A stretch of 64,000 nucleotides of DNA from NCBI RefSeq assembly GCF_034555965.1, contig NZ_JAYDCK010000003.1, positions 186,001 to 250,000 on the forward strand, in the 5' to 3' direction. How positions within the stretch are numbered: position 1 is the first letter of the stretch; every line of letters begins with the position of its first letter. A program made the translations under genes and the position numbers. Source of the stretch: Aquicoccus sp. G2-2 (GTDB lineage Bacteria; Pseudomonadota; Alphaproteobacteria; Rhodobacterales; Rhodobacteraceae). Under the pieces are notes generated by a model that worked only from the letters and a program-made list of their open reading frames with translations, was not told where the DNA came from and made no database searches. This document shows positions 52,651 through 62,127 of the stretch, one piece after another.

Positions 52651-54309
52651 ATGGCGGCCGATCTCGTCATCTTTAATGCGCGGGTGCGCCCGCTCTTCGC
52701 ACCGCTGGGCACCACTGCTGTGGCGGTGACCGGCGGGCGGATCGCCGCGCTGGGCACCGATGCCGAGATCCGCAGCCATGCCGGGCCGGGCACCCGGATG
52801 CTCGATGCCGACGGGCGCGAGCTGATGCCGGGCTTCATCGAAAGCCACCTGCATTTGTTCATGGGCGGCGCCACGCTGTCGATGCTGAATCTTGGCGAGG
52901 CCTTCGGGTTTGAAGCCGTAGAGGCGGCCTTTGATGCCTACATCCGCGCCAATCCCGGCAATGACATCCTGTTCGGCTACGCCGTCAACTACACGATCTT
53001 CGGTGAGAACCGCCGCCCCGACCGGCACTTGCTGGACGATATCTGCCGCGATCGCCCGCTTTGCCTGATCGCCACCGACCTGCATTGCGCTTGGGCCAAT
53101 ACGCGTGCGCTGGAACTGGCGGGCATTCTGCAAGGCGCCGAGCTTGGCCGCGAATCCGAAGTGGTGATGGGCGATGACGGCCTTGCCACGGGCGAACTGC
53201 GCGAGTTCGAGGCGATGAACCGGGTCAAGATGCTGTCGCGCCTGAAGGGCCGCGACGGGCTGGATTTTACGGGGCTCGACGACATTCCCCAAGAGGATCG
53301 CAGCCATGACCGCGCGCTCATTCGGCGGGCCGGAACCTATTGCGCACAGAACGGGATCACCCATGCCGTAAACATGGACGGTAACCCTTATCAGGCTGGC
53401 CTGATGCGCGACCTTGCACAAGCAGGCGAGATGCCGGTGCGCGTGAGCCTGCCTCTGAAACTGGTCGAAAGTGACGGCCCCGAAGGTGTCGCGCGGATCG
53501 AGTTATTCGGCGAGGAGGTGCCAGACTGGCTAAGCTTCGGGCGGATCAAGCTGTTCATGGACGGGGTCTATGACACCTGGACGGCCCTTACCGTCACCGA
53601 CTATCCCGACCGGCCCGGCTTTCGCTCCGGGCCTCTGATCGCGCCCGAGATATTCAACGCGATCTGCACTGAGGCCGACCGGCGCGGCCTCCAGGTCGCC
53701 ACCCATGCCGTCGGCGACGGTGCGGTGCGCGCCGCGATTGACGGTTACGAGGCGGCGGCGCGTGCCAACGGTACCCGCGACGCCCGCCACCGGATCGAGC
53801 ATATCGACACGATCGCGCCCGAGGATCTGGAGCGGCTGAAACCGCTTGGCATCGTCGCCTCTATGCAGCCGGTGCACCCGCCGGGCTCGGCAGGGCTGCC
53901 GTTGGAGCCAACCATCTCGATCATGGGCCGCGCCCGCTGGGACACCGCCTTTCCATGGCGGATGATCTCGCAGCGCGGCGTGCCGCTGGCCTTCGGCACC
54001 GATTGGCCAGTGTCACCGCTGTCGCCGCTTCATGCCATCCACTGCGCACTGACGCGCGAGCCTTGGGCCAAAGACGCGCCCGACCAGCGCATCAGCCTTG
54101 ACGATTGCCTCATGGCTTATACCGCAGGCGGCGCCTACGCCGATTTCTGCGACGAGCGCCGCGGCGCTTTGAAGTCTGGTTTGGACGCGGATTTTGTTCT
54201 GATTGACGGTGACCTTGAGCGGTTGGCCGACTCTGCCGAGGCGGCCACGGTCGCTCTGACGATCTGCAATGGCGAAATCACTTACGAGGCTGAAAATGAG
54301 CGACACTGA
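52651..54309 (+). CDS. Metal-dependent amidohydrolase (YtcJ-like, amidohydrolase family 3)
   Basis: A 552-residue hydrolase of the amidohydrolase superfamily. Metal ligands lie in LMPGFIESHLHLFMGG (HxH), THAVGDGAVRAA, HRIEHIDTIAPE and FGTDWPVSPLSPLHAI. The ATG at 52651 has GGGAAGGG upstream. It opens cyclic or acyclic C-N bonds; YtcJ-type substrates are poorly known. In a histamine route it could cleave an imidazolone ring to a formimino acid, which is inference. It follows the binding protein by 50 bases and overlaps the GMC gene by 14. Confidence 0.87.
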   Translation: MAADLVIFNARVRPLFAPLGTTAVAVTGGRIAALGTDAEIRSHAGPGTRMLDADGRELMPGFIESHLHLFMGGATLSMLNLGEAFGFEAVEAAFDAYIRANPGNDILFGYAVNYTIFGENRRPDRHLLDDICRDRPLCLIATDLHCAWANTRALELAGILQGAELGRESEVVMGDDGLATGELREFEAMNRVKMLSRLKGRDGLDFTGLDDIPQEDRSHDRALIRRAGTYCAQNGITHAVNMDGNPYQAGLMRDLAQAGEMPVRVSLPLKLVESDGPEGVARIELFGEEVPDWLSFGRIKLFMDGVYDTWTALTVTDYPDRPGFRSGPLIAPEIFNAICTEADRRGLQVATHAVGDGAVRAAIDGYEAAARANGTRDARHRIEHIDTIAPEDLERLKPLGIVASMQPVHPPGSAGLPLEPTISIMGRARWDTAFPWRMISQRGVPLAFGTDWPVSPLSPLHAIHCALTREPWAKDAPDQRISLDDCLMAYTAGGAYADFCDERRGALKSGLDADFVLIDGDLERLADSAEAATVALTICNGEITYEAENERH

Positions 54310-55894
54310 ATTTGATTACATCGTGGTTGGAGCAGGGTCTGGCGGTTGCGTTCTGGCCAACCGCCTTTCGGCCAATCCCGCCCATCGCGTGCTGGTGGTA
54401 GAGGCAGGCGGCTCGGAGCGTGACCTGCGAGTGAAGGTGCCAGCTGGCATTCTGGCGATGTATGGCCGTCCGCGCTTTGATTACGGCTATGTCGGTACAC
54501 CACAGCCCGAAATGAACGGTCGCCGCCTGCCGGTGAACCGGGGCCGTATGCTGGGCGGTTCCTCCTCGATGAACTCGATGCTCTATATTCGCGGCGCGGC
54601 GCAGGATTACGATGAATGGCGCGATCTTGGCTGCACTGGCTGGGGCTGGGACGACGTGCTGCCGGTTTTCAAGGCGCTTGAGCGCAACCAGAACGATCAG
54701 GACCCGGCCTATCACGGCACCGAGGGCGAGCTTTACGTCTCCCGCCCCACCGATCCCAATAGCGTCTGTCAGGATTTCATCGCCGCGGGTGAAACCTTGC
54801 AATTGCCGCATAACACGGATTTCAATGGCCCGTCGCAACTGGGCCTTGGCGTTTATGATGTGACCCAAAAGAATGGCTTCAGGTTTTCGGCCTACAACGC
54901 CTATGTGCAGGCGATCCGAAATCGGCCCAACCTGGAAGTTCGAACCGGGGCAGAGGTGCAACGGCTGATTCTGGACAAAGGCCGGGTCAGCGGTGTGGTG
55001 CTGAAATGTGGCGATCGAACCGAACAGATCGGCTGCCGGGGTGAGGTGGTGTTGAGCGGCGGCTCCATCGGCACTCCGATGGCGTTGATGCGTTCGGGCA
55101 TCGGTCCTGCTGCTGCGCTGAAGGGCGCGGGCATTGAGGTGCTGCACGACCTGCCGGGCGTTGGTCAGAATTTGCGGGATCACGTCGATGGCATGATTAC
55201 CATGCGCAGCCACTCGGCGCGCACTCTCGGGTTTTCGCTGCGCAACTGGCGGCGGTTGCTGGCGTCGCCCTTCGCCTTTGCCGCCCGTCGCAAGGGCGAG
55301 TTATCGACCAATTATGTCGTCGCTGGCGGCTTTGCAAAAACCCGGCTTGCCGGTGACCTGCCCGATATCCAGTTTCACTTCGTGCCGGGGTATCGCAGCC
55401 ACCGTGGCCGACTGGTGGAATGGGGGCATGGTTTTGCCGTGCATACCTGCGTGCTGCGGCCCGTGTCGGTGGGGGAGGTTCGAATAGGCCGCGCCAATGG
55501 CGCGCTGGTGCCCGAGATCGACCATCGGTTCTTCTCCGACCGGCGCGACCTCGACACTCTGATCGAAGGCATCAAGACAGCGCGCCAGATATTCTCCGCG
55601 GCTCCAATGGCCGGTTTGGAGGGCAAGGAGACATTGCCAGGCCCTGCGGTGCAAACCGACGCCGAGATTGAAGCCTACTTGCGGGCCGAGGCGCTGACTG
55701 TCTATCACCCGGTCGGCACGGCCAGGATGGGGGTTGATGCCATGGCCGTGGTCGACCCGATTTCGATGCGGGTGCACGGGCTGAACAACCTGCGGGTGGC
55801 TGATGCATCAGTCATGCCCACGTTGATCGGCGGGAATACAAACGCCCCCACCATGATGATCGCAGAAAAATGTGCGCGGGCAATGACCGGGTGA
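54296..55894 (+). CDS. GMC-family FAD oxidoreductase (choline dehydrogenase-like)
   Basis: A 532-residue GMC oxidoreductase that oxidises alcohols. The FAD-binding start is DYIVVGAGSGGCVLANRLS; NRGRMLGGSSSMNSMLYIRG is GMC signature 1, SGGSIGTPMALMRSGIG signature 2, and the catalytic histidine is in YHPVGTARMG near the C-terminus, followed by LRVADASVMPTLIGGNTNAP. It resembles choline dehydrogenase but no betaine genes adjoin it. The ATG at 54296 overlaps the end of the amidohydrolase gene. It is the last gene of the ABC importer operon; the alcohol it oxidises is unknown. Confidence 0.9.
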   Translation: MSDTEFDYIVVGAGSGGCVLANRLSANPAHRVLVVEAGGSERDLRVKVPAGILAMYGRPRFDYGYVGTPQPEMNGRRLPVNRGRMLGGSSSMNSMLYIRGAAQDYDEWRDLGCTGWGWDDVLPVFKALERNQNDQDPAYHGTEGELYVSRPTDPNSVCQDFIAAGETLQLPHNTDFNGPSQLGLGVYDVTQKNGFRFSAYNAYVQAIRNRPNLEVRTGAEVQRLILDKGRVSGVVLKCGDRTEQIGCRGEVVLSGGSIGTPMALMRSGIGPAAALKGAGIEVLHDLPGVGQNLRDHVDGMITMRSHSARTLGFSLRNWRRLLASPFAFAARRKGELSTNYVVAGGFAKTRLAGDLPDIQFHFVPGYRSHRGRLVEWGHGFAVHTCVLRPVSVGEVRIGRANGALVPEIDHRFFSDRRDLDTLIEGIKTARQIFSAAPMAGLEGKETLPGPAVQTDAEIEAYLRAEALTVYHPVGTARMGVDAMAVVDPISMRVHGLNNLRVADASVMPTLIGGNTNAPTMMIAEKCARAMTG

Positions 55895-56073
55895 CCAACT
55901 TTAAACGCTCGCCTTCGCGCGCGATAAGTTTTCGCATACCCTTTCGATAGACAGCAGAACGTCGTGAGCGGCGCCTGAGTTATTCATCTGTCTTTTCGTG
56001 CAATCAACTGGAAAAAACTCAGAGCCGAATAATCATCCGCAACAGAAGTATCTATATAAATCAGTTGTATAAA

Positions 56074-56150
56074 TGGTGCCCGGGGGCGGAATCGAACCAC
56101 CGACACGAGGATTTTCAATCCACTGCTCTACCCCTGAGCTACCCGGGCAC
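56074..56150 (-). tRNA. tRNA-Phe (anticodon GAA)
   Basis: A 77-base tRNA on the minus strand with encoded CCA. The acceptor stem GTGCCCG pairs with CGGGCAC, the D-arm is GTAGCTCAGGGGTAGAGC, the anticodon loop TTGAAAA gives GAA, and the T-arm reads GGTTCGATTCC. It lies 89 bases downstream of yacG on the same strand. Confidence 0.95.
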
Positions 56151-56239
56151 GGGTTCGGGCGGAGGCCGCCGCTGGGCTTCAGCCTTCTAGACGCGCCCCG
56201 GCGCGGTGACAAGGGGGATTTGCGGAGAATTGCAAAAAT

Positions 56240-56434
56240 TCAGTGTGGTTTCTGCGGGGCGGATCGCAGCGCCTTTTCAAGCTCTTCAATGGCCTCTTGC
56301 GCATCTTCGGGATCATCCGAGGGGATGGCATAGCGCCCGCCGAGCCAGCGGGCGAGGTCGAGATCGGCACAGCGTTTCGAGCAGAACGGGCGAAATTTCG
56401 CGTCACTTGCAGCAGAGCAGATCGGGCAGGTCAT
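56240..56434 (-). CDS. yacG: DNA gyrase inhibitor YacG
   Basis: A 64-residue zinc protein. The four zinc ligands are Cys3, Cys6, Cys18 and Cys22 (CPIC ... FCSKRC), followed by ADLDLARWLGGRYAIP, the conserved family segment, and an acidic tail. YacG binds GyrB and inhibits gyrase in E. coli. Its ATG overlaps the stop of the RNase E/G gene (ATGA). Confidence 0.92.
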   Translation of the reverse strand: MTCPICSAASDAKFRPFCSKRCADLDLARWLGGRYAIPSDDPEDAQEAIEELEKALRSAPQKPH

Positions 56435-57453
56435 GGCAGCAGCTCCAAAACCGGAAGGCGGGCGCGTTTGCGTTGCAGCTCATAATGGCCAAGCGGGGTG
56501 AAGCCTGCAAGCACGGTGTCGATGCCATCCTCCTTCAGCGCGCGGCGCAGCGCGGCCTCGAAATTGCGGCGTTCATTCTTCGGCATTGGCGCAAGGTCGA
56601 TCACGATCTGCCCGCCAAGCCCGCGCAGGCGCAATTGCCGGGGCAGGGCGCGGGCGCAGCCGAGGTTGGCCTTCAACCCGGCGGCAAGCGATGTATCGGC
56701 GCCGGTGTTCACATCCACCGCGACCAGCGCGCGGGTTGGCTCGACGAAGACAGACCCGCCGCCCGGCAGGGGGGCACGCGGCGATTTCAGCGCCTCAAGC
56801 GCGTCGAGCACGCCTAGATCGGCAAAACCACCTGCGGCGGTATGAACCTGCGCCGGGTCGGTCCAGTCGCGCCAGGCAAGGCCGTGCGGTCCGTCGCCTT
56901 CGGCCAGCACTTCCGCCCCCTTGCCTTGATCATCCAGCACCTGCGCCGCCAGATCTGCCATGGCGCGGATATCCTCGGCAATCTCTGCCGTGTCGCCGTC
57001 CATGCAGGACGAGCGCAGGATCAGCCCGTGTTCGCTCTCGCCCATCTCCTCGCGCGCGGTCACCAGAAGCGCGTCGCGGCGCGCGTCATCGCGAATCCGG
57101 CGCGAGATGTTGAGCCCCGGCGCACCGGGGGTGACGATGGCATAGCGGCTCTTGAACAAGAGCCGGTCCGTAACCGGCAGCGCCTTGCCCGGTTCGGCAT
57201 AGCCGGTTACCTGCACCAGCATCTCTTGGCCCGGTGCAATGCCGCGTGTCTGGCGCAGGAAGGCATCGCCGTCGGGCGTAGAGAGGAACACACCGCCTTG
57301 GCCCTTCATCGGGCGCAGGGCAACTGCGCGATAGATCGTGCCGGGGCGCGGCGCATCTGTGTCGATCAGGAAATCGTCCAATATGCCATCGCGCAGCAGC
57401 GCGGCAGCTTGCCGCCCCGCGATATGGTCGAGAACGATCTGCACACCCTTCAT
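56431..57453 (-). CDS. Ribonuclease E/G family protein
   Basis: A 340-residue RNase E/G-like protein, shorter than RNase E and near the size of the catalytic core without the C-terminal degradosome scaffold. Visible parts are GTIYRAVALRPMKGQGGVFLS in an S1-like region (GTIYRAVALRPMKGQGG), ISRRIRDDARRDALL, VEPTRALVAVDVNTGADTS with the DVNTG catalytic motif, and LGGQIVIDLAPM. The start at 57453 overlaps the restored maf stop (TGATG). The order infA-maf-rne/rng-yacG is standard in alphaproteobacteria. Confidence 0.9.
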   Translation of the reverse strand: MKGVQIVLDHIAGRQAAALLRDGILDDFLIDTDAPRPGTIYRAVALRPMKGQGGVFLSTPDGDAFLRQTRGIAPGQEMLVQVTGYAEPGKALPVTDRLLFKSRYAIVTPGAPGLNISRRIRDDARRDALLVTAREEMGESEHGLILRSSCMDGDTAEIAEDIRAMADLAAQVLDDQGKGAEVLAEGDGPHGLAWRDWTDPAQVHTAAGGFADLGVLDALEALKSPRAPLPGGGSVFVEPTRALVAVDVNTGADTSLAAGLKANLGCARALPRQLRLRGLGGQIVIDLAPMPKNERRNFEAALRRALKEDGIDTVLAGFTPLGHYELQRKRARLPVLELLP

Positions 57454-58024
57454 CAAACCCTCCAGAGCGGATAGCCCGCCGCTTGCAACAATCCGGTGGT
57501 TTCCGCCAGTGGCAGGCCGACAACCCCGGTGAACGAACCTTCGATCCACGGGATCAGCGCACCGGCTGGCCCCTGAATGCCATACCCCCCGCCTTGCCGC
57601 GCCAATCTTCGCTGGCGAGGTAGCCGCTAAGCTCTGCCTCTGATAGCCGTTTCATTTTCACGGCAGTGACCACCACGCGTTCCCAAAACTGCCCGTCGCG
57701 CTTGACCGTCACAGCCGTGATGACCCGATGCCGCCGCCCCGAGAGCAGGCGCAGGAAGGTTTCCGCCTCTGTTGCATCGGCAGGTTTGCCCAAAATCCGG
57801 CGCCCCAGCGCCACGGTGGTATCGGCGCAAAGCACGATCTCATCCACCGCCGCAGGTACCGCCTGCGCCTTTTCGCGCGCCATCCGGGCGCAATAGGGGC
57901 GTGGAAGCTCGGCCTTGTGCGGGGTTTCATCAATCTCGGGCGGGCGGATGTCATCCACCACCACGCCCAGTTGCGCCAGCAACTCGCGCCGCCGCGGACT
58001 GCCCGATCCGAGAACAAGTTTCAT
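57453..58024 (-). CDS. maf: Maf-family nucleoside triphosphate pyrophosphatase (frameshifted near 3' end)
   Basis: Maf/YhdE-type enzyme that removes non-canonical nucleotides. The start is [20 protein letters not shown], followed by [10 protein letters not shown] and [18 protein letters not shown], all family marks. As given, the frame ends early after [12 protein letters not shown]. Adding one base to the six-base run at 57585-57590 (G on the coding strand) restores [26 protein letters not shown] and the normal C-terminus, with a TGA at 57453-57455 sharing one base with the next ATG. A sequencing error is the simplest reading. Confidence 0.88.
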
Positions 58025-58035
58025 GGGAGCTTCAA

Positions 58036-58254
58036 CTACTTGAAGCGATAATTGATCCGCCCCTTCGACAGATCATAAGGCGTCATCGCAACCTGAACCT
58101 TGTCGCCCGCAAGCACGCGGATACGGTTCTTGCGCATTTTTCCTGCCATCGTCGCGATGATTTCATGGCCGTTTTCAAGCTCGACCCGAAACGTCGCATT
58201 GGGCAGGAGTTCCTTCACGACGCCGGGAAATTCGAGCGCTTCTTCCTTGGCCAT
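58036..58254 (-). CDS. infA: Translation initiation factor IF-1
   Basis: Essential 72-residue OB-fold initiation factor: [22 protein letters not shown] at the start and [20 protein letters not shown] at the end, with [13 protein letters not shown] between. It binds the ribosomal A site during initiation. The ATG at 58254 is preceded by AAGGAGAC; upstream in-frame sequence is not family-like. It heads the maf-rne/rng-yacG run. Confidence 0.97.
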   Translation of the reverse strand: MAKEEALEFPGVVKELLPNATFRVELENGHEIIATMAGKMRKNRIRVLAGDKVQVAMTPYDLSKGRINYRFK

Positions 58255-58441
58255 GCTGTCTCCTTTGTGGTTTTGCCCGCCTAAGGCGCGGGCGCGGGTT
58301 AAATGCGCCTTTTCGCTCTGCTTTTCAAGGCCATTCATCGGCGGGACTGGATTGTGTGACATGCGCGTGCCGGGTGACGTTGCACCGCCGCACTTGCGCC
58401 ATTGGGCAAAGCCTTCCAGAATGATCAACAAGGGAGATGAC

Positions 58442-58457
58442 CCCGGCACATGCCGGG
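58442..58457. promoter_or_regulatory. Palindrome upstream of the acyl-CoA ligase gene
   Basis: CCCGGCACATGCCGGG has seven-base arms around CA. It ends 18 bases before the ligase ATG and just ahead of the AAGGGAG ribosome site, so it could bind a repressor or fold in the leader RNA. No regulator gene adjoins it. Confidence 0.4.
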
Positions 58458-58475
58458 ACCATAAGGGAGACAGTC

Positions 58476-60368
58476 ATGAGTTTCGCCACACTGCAAGACG
58501 CGATCAATTACACCAATGAAATGCCGCTGGAGGAGCGCGGCTTGCCGGTTACGGTTTACCAGATGTTACGCCAGACCACAGATGCTCATGCCGACCGCCC
58601 GGCGCTGAGCTATCAACTGCTCTCTGGCCCTACAGACAAGGCCGAAACCCTGACATGGGCAGAGTTCCACACCCGCGTCGTGCAGGCCGCAAACCTGTTT
58701 CGTGCGCTCGGTGTGGAGGAGGGGGACGTTGTTGCCCTTGTCATGCCCAACGCCACCGAAACGGCGGTCGCCATTATTGGGGGCATGGTCGCGGGTATCG
58801 TCAACCCGATCAACCCGCTGCTTGAGCCGGAACAGATTGGCGCCATCCTGCGCGAGACCAAGGCCAAGGTCGTCGTCACGCTGAAGAATTTTCCGAAAAC
58901 CGACATCGCCCAGAAAACTGCCGAAGCGGTGCGCCATGCGCCGAACGTGAAAACCATCCTCACGGTCGATCTCAACCGCTATCTTACCCCGCCGAAAAGC
59001 TGGATCGTGCCGTTCCTGCGCCCGAAGGTGGCAAACACCCACCATGCCACGGTGAAAAGCTTTAACGCTGAAGCGGCCAAAATGCCCACAACCCTCGCCT
59101 TCGAAGACCGCAAGGTTGACCGCGTTGCCGCCTATTTCCACACTGGCGGAACCACCGGAATGCCGAAAGTGGCGCAGCACCTCAACTCCGGTATCATCTA
59201 TCAGGGCTGGATCGGCCATACGCTGCTTTATACCGAAGCCGACAGCGTGATGTGCCCGTTGCCATTGTTTCACGTCTTTGCCTGTCACGTGATCCTGATG
59301 GCCGGTTTGAAATCCGGTGCGCATATCGTTTTCCCCACCCCTGCGGGCTATCGCGGCGATGGCGTGTTCGATAACTTCTGGAAACTGTGCGAGCGTTGGA
59401 AAACCAGCTTCATCATTACCGTGCCCACCGCCGTCTCGGCGCTGATGCAACGCCCGGTTGATGCCGATGTCTCGACCGTGAAAAACGCATTCTCCGGCTC
59501 CGCGCCAATGCCGCTTGAGCTGTTCAACCGCTTCACCAAATCGACCGGCATACAGATCATCGAAGGCTACGGGCTGACCGAGGCCACCGTTCTGGTCTCC
59601 TGCAATCCCGTGGATGGGGAGAAAAAGGTCGGCTCTGTCGGCATCCCGTTCCCCTATACGGATGTTCGCATTTTGCTTGATGGTGAAAGCGGCCCGACGG
59701 AATGCGGCACCGATGAGGTGGGGGAGATTTGCGTCTCCAGCCCCGGCGTCTATGCCGGGCATACCTACACCGAAGAGGCCAAGAACCGCGACCTTTATCA
59801 TCCTCTGGACGGCAAGAGCTTTCTGCGCACCGGCGATCTGGGCCGGGTCGATGGCGATGGCTATCTCTGGATCACCGGGCGGGCCAAGGATCTGATCATT
59901 CGCGGCGGCCATAATATCGACCCGGCCGAGATCGAAGATGCGCTTCTGGCCGAACCAAGCGTTGCTTTCGCGGGGGCCATCGGACAGCCGGATGCGCATG
60001 CCGGTGAAGTGCCGTGCGCCTATGTTGAGCTTGTCGAAGGTGCCGACGTGAGCGCCGAGGCGCTGCTGGCGCACGCCAAACATCACATTCACGAACGCGC
60101 CGCGATCCCCAAACATGTGGAGGTGATGGCCGAACTTCCCAAAACCGCCGTCGGCAAGGTGTTCAAACCAGACCTCAGAAAGCGCGCCATCACCCGGGTT
60201 TATAACGAGGCGCTTGAGACAGCGGGCTGCGCCGCGCGCGTGGAATCGGTGATCGACGACAAGAAGCGCGGCTTGGTGGCACAGGTTGCCGCCAATGGGG
60301 CCAGTGAAGAAGAGGTGGGCAAGGCCTTGGGCGCCTTCACCCGGCCATGGGAGTTCGCGGCGGCGTAA
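58476..60368 (+). CDS. Acyl-CoA synthetase (AMP-forming ligase)
   Basis: A 630-residue ANL-superfamily ligase that activates a carboxylic acid with ATP to its CoA thioester. The ATP loop is YFHTGGTTGMPKVAQH, then IIEGYGLTEATV and RTGDLGRVDGDGYLWITGRAKDLIIRGG (in outline LRTGDLGRVDGDGYLWITGR), and the catalytic lysine region LPKTAVGKVFKPDLRK near the end. The ATG at 58476 is chosen for its AGGGAGAC site. It is longer than typical 540-residue members because of a 50-residue tail. A gene for an FAD oxidase follows by 27 bases. The acid is unknown. Confidence 0.9.
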   Translation: MSFATLQDAINYTNEMPLEERGLPVTVYQMLRQTTDAHADRPALSYQLLSGPTDKAETLTWAEFHTRVVQAANLFRALGVEEGDVVALVMPNATETAVAIIGGMVAGIVNPINPLLEPEQIGAILRETKAKVVVTLKNFPKTDIAQKTAEAVRHAPNVKTILTVDLNRYLTPPKSWIVPFLRPKVANTHHATVKSFNAEAAKMPTTLAFEDRKVDRVAAYFHTGGTTGMPKVAQHLNSGIIYQGWIGHTLLYTEADSVMCPLPLFHVFACHVILMAGLKSGAHIVFPTPAGYRGDGVFDNFWKLCERWKTSFIITVPTAVSALMQRPVDADVSTVKNAFSGSAPMPLELFNRFTKSTGIQIIEGYGLTEATVLVSCNPVDGEKKVGSVGIPFPYTDVRILLDGESGPTECGTDEVGEICVSSPGVYAGHTYTEEAKNRDLYHPLDGKSFLRTGDLGRVDGDGYLWITGRAKDLIIRGGHNIDPAEIEDALLAEPSVAFAGAIGQPDAHAGEVPCAYVELVEGADVSAEALLAHAKHHIHERAAIPKHVEVMAELPKTAVGKVFKPDLRKRAITRVYNEALETAGCAARVESVIDDKKRGLVAQVAANGASEEEVGKALGAFTRPWEFAAA

Positions 60369-60395
60369 TTGCCGCGCAAGTGAAAGAGGGTATGG

Positions 60396-61700
60396 ATGAG
60401 CCAACCGGATGCAATCATCATCGGCGCCGGGGTGATCGGTGCGGCCGTGGCACTGGAAATGGCGCGGGCGGGCTGGAAAACCCTCTCGCTTGACCGCCAC
60501 AAGGCGGCGGGGCAGGGGTCTACCTCGGCAAGCTGTGCGATCATTCGGATGCATTATTCCACACTTGATGGCACCGCGCTGGCTTGGGAAGGCTCGCATT
60601 ACTGGCGCGAATGGGAAGCCTATCTCGGCTTGCCCAAAGCTACCCCGCTGGCCGAATTTCGCGAGGTCGGCGTTCTGGTGATGAAGACGCAGGCCAATGA
60701 TTTCATGGCCCGTCATATTGAAACCAGCCGCGCGCTCGGCATCCCGTTCGAGGAATGGGATGCAGCAAAGATCAAGGCCCGCCTGCCGATCTACGATCTT
60801 GCGCGCTTCACGCCTGCCAAATGCATGGATCAACCCGGCTTTGGCGAACCCACCGGCGGGGCGCTGGATGGCGCGGTGTTCTGGCCCGGCGGCGGCTATG
60901 TAAACGACCCCGCACTTTCGGCGCAAAACCTTGCTCAGGCGGCCAAAGCCGCCGGTGCCCGGTTCCGCCTCGGTGTTGAAGTGGCCGAGATTTTGCAGGC
61001 CGGTGGCCGCACCACGGGCGTTCGCCTGTCCAGCGGCGAAGACATCCACGCCCCCGTGGTGATCAACGTCGCTGGCCCCGGTTCTCGCGCGCTCAATGAA
61101 CTGGCTGGCGTGACTGGCGACATGACGATTGAAACCCGCCCCCTGCGCCAAGAGGTTGTGCATCTGCCCGCGCCCGAAGGCTTTGATTTCGAAGCGCACG
61201 GCACCATCGTCTCCGACAGCGATATCGCCTGCTATTGCCGCCCTGAACAGGGCAATCATATCCTTGTTGGGTCCGAAGACCCGGACTGCGACGCCCATCA
61301 ATGGACCACGTCAGACACCGCGTTCAACCATGATTTCACCGATCAATGGACAACCCAGGCGATGCGCTATGCACAACGCGTGCCCACCATCGGCATCCCC
61401 GGTCATGCGCGCGGCGTGGTTGAGCTTTACGACGCCGCAACCGACTGGACCCCGATTTACGACAAATCCGCGCTGCCCGGCTTTTACATGGCCTGCGGCA
61501 CCGGCGGAAATCAATACAAGAACGCGATGATCGCGGGCAAGATCATGGCCGCTCTGGTGGAGTATTGCGAATCCGGGGCCGACCACGACAGCGCACCGCT
61601 TTGCTACCGGCTGCCGCATATCGGCTATGATCTCGACCTTGGCTATTTCTCCCGAAAGCGCGCGATCAACACGGCGTCAAGCTTTTCGGTGCTGGGCTAA
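60396..61700 (+). CDS. FAD-dependent amine/D-amino acid oxidase (DAO family)
   Basis: A 434-residue FAD enzyme of the DAO family (sarcosine oxidase beta, glycine or D-amino acid oxidases). The N-terminal FAD site is DAIIIGAGVIGAAVALEMARAG, then GQGSTSASCAIIRMHYS, and the C-terminal second FAD motif is in GFYMACGTGGNQYKNAMIAGK. An ATG at 60392 lies just ahead but in another frame; AAGAGGG precedes 60396. It forms a probable operon with the acyl-CoA ligase. Substrate is unknown; N-methylated or secondary amino acids are possible. Confidence 0.87.
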   Translation: MSQPDAIIIGAGVIGAAVALEMARAGWKTLSLDRHKAAGQGSTSASCAIIRMHYSTLDGTALAWEGSHYWREWEAYLGLPKATPLAEFREVGVLVMKTQANDFMARHIETSRALGIPFEEWDAAKIKARLPIYDLARFTPAKCMDQPGFGEPTGGALDGAVFWPGGGYVNDPALSAQNLAQAAKAAGARFRLGVEVAEILQAGGRTTGVRLSSGEDIHAPVVINVAGPGSRALNELAGVTGDMTIETRPLRQEVVHLPAPEGFDFEAHGTIVSDSDIACYCRPEQGNHILVGSEDPDCDAHQWTTSDTAFNHDFTDQWTTQAMRYAQRVPTIGIPGHARGVVELYDAATDWTPIYDKSALPGFYMACGTGGNQYKNAMIAGKIMAALVEYCESGADHDSAPLCYRLPHIGYDLDLGYFSRKRAINTASSFSVLG

Positions 61701-61734
61701 GCGCCTCCCACCAGCAGGCCGCGGCGTGCCTGCC

Positions 61735-62127
61735 CTATCGGTCCGGGGTCTCCAGCCCTTCAAGAATCGGGCAATCGGGTCGCGCATCCCCGGCGCAGGC
61801 GTCCACCAGATGCGCCAGCGTGTCGCGCATCCGGTGCAGTTCGGTGACCTTGCGGTCAATCTCCGCCAGATGCGCCTGCGCGATTTCTTTCACATCCCCC
61901 GAAGCGCGGCTGCGATCCTCCCAAAGTGCCAGCAACGCCCGGCAATCCTCAATCGAAAAGCCGAGTGAGCGCGCCCGCCCGAGAAACGTCAGCTTGTGCA
62001 GGTCGGATGCGCCAAACCGGCGATAGCCGTTTTCCGCGCGACCGGGTTTAACCAGCCCCACATCCTCGTAATACCGAATGGTCTTTTCCGGCAGACCGGA
62101 TGCTTGCGCCACCTCTCCGATATTCAT
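61735..62127 (-). CDS. cueR: Copper-responsive MerR-family regulator
   Basis: A 130-residue MerR-type activator for copper efflux. The HTH is [26 protein letters not shown]. The metal-binding loop has Cys111 and Cys119 ([11 protein letters not shown]-x7-C), the pair that binds Cu(I) in CueR. It is translationally coupled to copA (ATGA at 62124-62127), so it is made together with the pump and should regulate the promoter before copA, outside the window. Confidence 0.93.
   Translation of the reverse strand: MNIGEVAQASGLPEKTIRYYEDVGLVKPGRAENGYRRFGASDLHKLTFLGRARSLGFSIEDCRALLALWEDRSRASGDVKEIAQAHLAEIDRKVTELHRMRDTLAHLVDACAGDARPDCPILEGLETPDR

Noticed and set aside
58566..61301. A 911-codon open frame antisense to the acyl-CoA ligase and FAD oxidase genes
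   Set aside because: It mirrors two well-recognised genes on the other strand; its translation has no family features. Long antisense frames are common in GC-rich DNA.
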